Below are positions 62,950 through 64,000 of a DNA stretch of 64,000 bases, piece by piece (the stretch's first letter is position 1; each line of letters opens with the position of its first letter). A program made the position numbers and the translations under genes. This stretch comes from an uncultured Rhodospirillales bacterium (GTDB taxonomy: Bacteria > Pseudomonadota > Alphaproteobacteria > Reyranellales > Reyranellaceae). The stretch spans positions 1-64,000 of the forward strand of contig CADECW010000004.1 of NCBI GenBank assembly GCA_902825855.1, written 5' to 3'. The notes below the pieces were generated by a model that saw only the letters and a list, made by a program, of their open reading frames with translations, made no database searches and was not told where the DNA came from.

Positions 62950-64000
62950 ATGCAGGCAAAGGTGCGCAGCGTAGCTTTCCAGGGCATCGACGTACTGTCC
63001 GTCGATGTCCAGGTGCTGATCGCGCCGGGCCAGCTTGCCTTCGTCATGGTAGGTCTCGCCGACAAGGCGGTCGGCGAGAGCCGCGAGCGCGTGCGCGCCA
63101 CGTTTCGCGCGCTGGGCCTTTCCCTGCCGCCGCAGCGCATCACCGTCAACCTCTCGCCGGCCGACCTCACCAAGGAGGGCAGCCACTACGACCTGCCGAT
63201 CGCGCTTGGCCTGCTGGCGGCCATGGGCGTGGTGCCGCGCGAAAGCATCGCGGGCTACGTCGTGCTGGGCGAATTGGCGCTCGACGGAACGCTGACCCGG
63301 GTTCCGGGGGTGCTCCCGGCGGCGATCGGCGCCCGTGCGTCGGGGCGCGGCGTGATCTGCCCCGCCGTGTGCGGCGGCGAGGCCGCATGGGCCGGCTTCG
63401 ACACCGCGGATAGCGACCGGGCGCCGATCATCGCCGCACCTTCGCTGCTCGCCCTGATCAATCACCTGCGTGGCCAGCAGAAGCTCGCCGCCCCCGAAGC
63501 GCTGGTCGCCGACGATCGCGCGACCTATCCCGACCTCGCCGAAATCAAGGGCCAGGAGAGCGCCAAGCGCGTTCTCGAGCTGGCGGCGGCAGGCGGTCAC
63601 AACCTGCTGATGATCGGCCCGCCTGGCTCGGGCAAGTCGATGCTGGCGTCGCGCCTGCCCGGCATCCTGCCACCCCTGGAACCGGAGGAGGCGCTCGAAG
63701 CCTCGATGGTGCGCTCGCTGGCTGGCGATCTCGGCGAAGGCAAGCTCAGCCGCCGCCGCACTTTCCGCGATCCCCACCATTCGGCGACCCTACAGGCGCT
63801 GGTCGGCGGAGGTCTGCGCGCCCGGCCGGGAGAAGTTTCGCTCGCCCATCACGGCGTGCTGTTCCTCGACGAGTTGCCGGAGTTCAACCGCGCCTCGCTC
63901 GAGGCGCTGCGCCAGCCGCTGGAATCTGGCCGCGTCACCGTGGCGCGCGCCAACGCCCATGTCACCTATCCCGCGCGCTTCCAGCTCGTGGCGGCGATGA
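62950..64000 (+). CDS. comM: Magnesium chelatase-like AAA ATPase ComM/YifB (partial, runs off the window)
   Basis: The first 350 residues are present. The Lon-protease-like ChlI domain ([22 protein letters not shown], then [22 protein letters not shown]) is followed by the AAA core: [15 protein letters not shown] Walker A (about residue 220) and [14 protein letters not shown] Walker B. The [15 protein letters not shown] segment is diagnostic of the family. ComM is a hexameric helicase that extends recombination joints during natural transformation. Start 62950 has GGGGAA just upstream. Confidence 0.95.
   Translation, partial: MQAKVRSVAFQGIDVLSVDVQVLIAPGQLAFVMVGLADKAVGESRERVRATFRALGLSLPPQRITVNLSPADLTKEGSHYDLPIALGLLAAMGVVPRESIAGYVVLGELALDGTLTRVPGVLPAAIGARASGRGVICPAVCGGEAAWAGFDTADSDRAPIIAAPSLLALINHLRGQQKLAAPEALVADDRATYPDLAEIKGQESAKRVLELAAAGGHNLLMIGPPGSGKSMLASRLPGILPPLEPEEALEASMVRSLAGDLGEGKLSRRRTFRDPHHSATLQALVGGGLRARPGEVSLAHHGVLFLDELPEFNRASLEALRQPLESGRVTVARANAHVTYPARFQLVAAM

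Overview
The window is GC-rich, densely packed bacterial chromosome. The gene content points to a free-living alphaproteobacterium with a large transport and catabolic repertoire, perhaps Reyranella or another Rhodospirillales/Hyphomicrobiales member. Pointers include a hemD/COG4223/hemY block, an SdhAF4-like protein, TRAP and Bug-type receptors, two peptide ABC systems and a GGAAC-N16-CGTT (EcfG-type) promoter. The genus is an inference from memory. No tRNA, rRNA, insertion sequence, prophage or CRISPR array was seen.

Layout. 1-4291 (minus): a membrane-anchored Ser/Thr kinase cut by the window edge, a secreted protein with nine 47-residue TPR-like repeats, and a small membrane protein. 4360-6609: a WYL/YafY regulator divergent from a lipid kinase, then an RcnB-like secreted protein. 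6621-11674 (minus): purH, threonine deaminase, enoyl-CoA hydratase and a FAD amine/amino-acid oxidase. 11771-17256: SdhAF4-like protein, htpX, rmuC, a HAD nucleotidase overlapping two tandem ketopantoate-reductase paralogues, and rnk. 17260-24805 (minus): an unknown small protein, malic enzyme, a D-aminoacylase-type amidohydrolase and a complete TRAP transporter. 24880-32539: mutS, a MetE-like protein, hemY, a hemD-COG4223 fusion and an O6-alkylguanine methyltransferase. 32615-35829: a Tat-exported alpha/beta hydrolase with a degenerate nucleophile site, an ATC-hydrolase-like protein and argC.

36189-45775 is an accessory stretch of small, loosely packed genes: an O-antigen-ligase-like membrane protein, a stand-alone receiver, an atypical regulator whose receiver domain has lost its phosphorylation residues, a covalent-flavin oxidase, VanZ, CBS and PRC-barrel proteins, and an SGNH-like membrane protein. 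It also carries an EcfG-type promoter, an orphan intrinsic terminator (possible small RNA) and other hairpins.

45900-59378 is a 13.5 kb one-direction block: two complete peptide/nickel-type ABC importers with an acyl-CoA ligase between them, closed by a class A acid phosphatase. Opposite it (59400-62842, minus) lie a Bug-type receptor, a FAD monooxygenase and an acyl-CoA dehydrogenase. Together these look like uptake, CoA activation and oxidation of one or more organic acids, but no substrate can be read from sequence. The window ends inside comM/yifB.

A dispersed 120-bp element with perfect 12-bp terminal inverted repeats lies at 28587-28706; a diverged copy is at 35831-35925 and a fragment at about 47444-47491.
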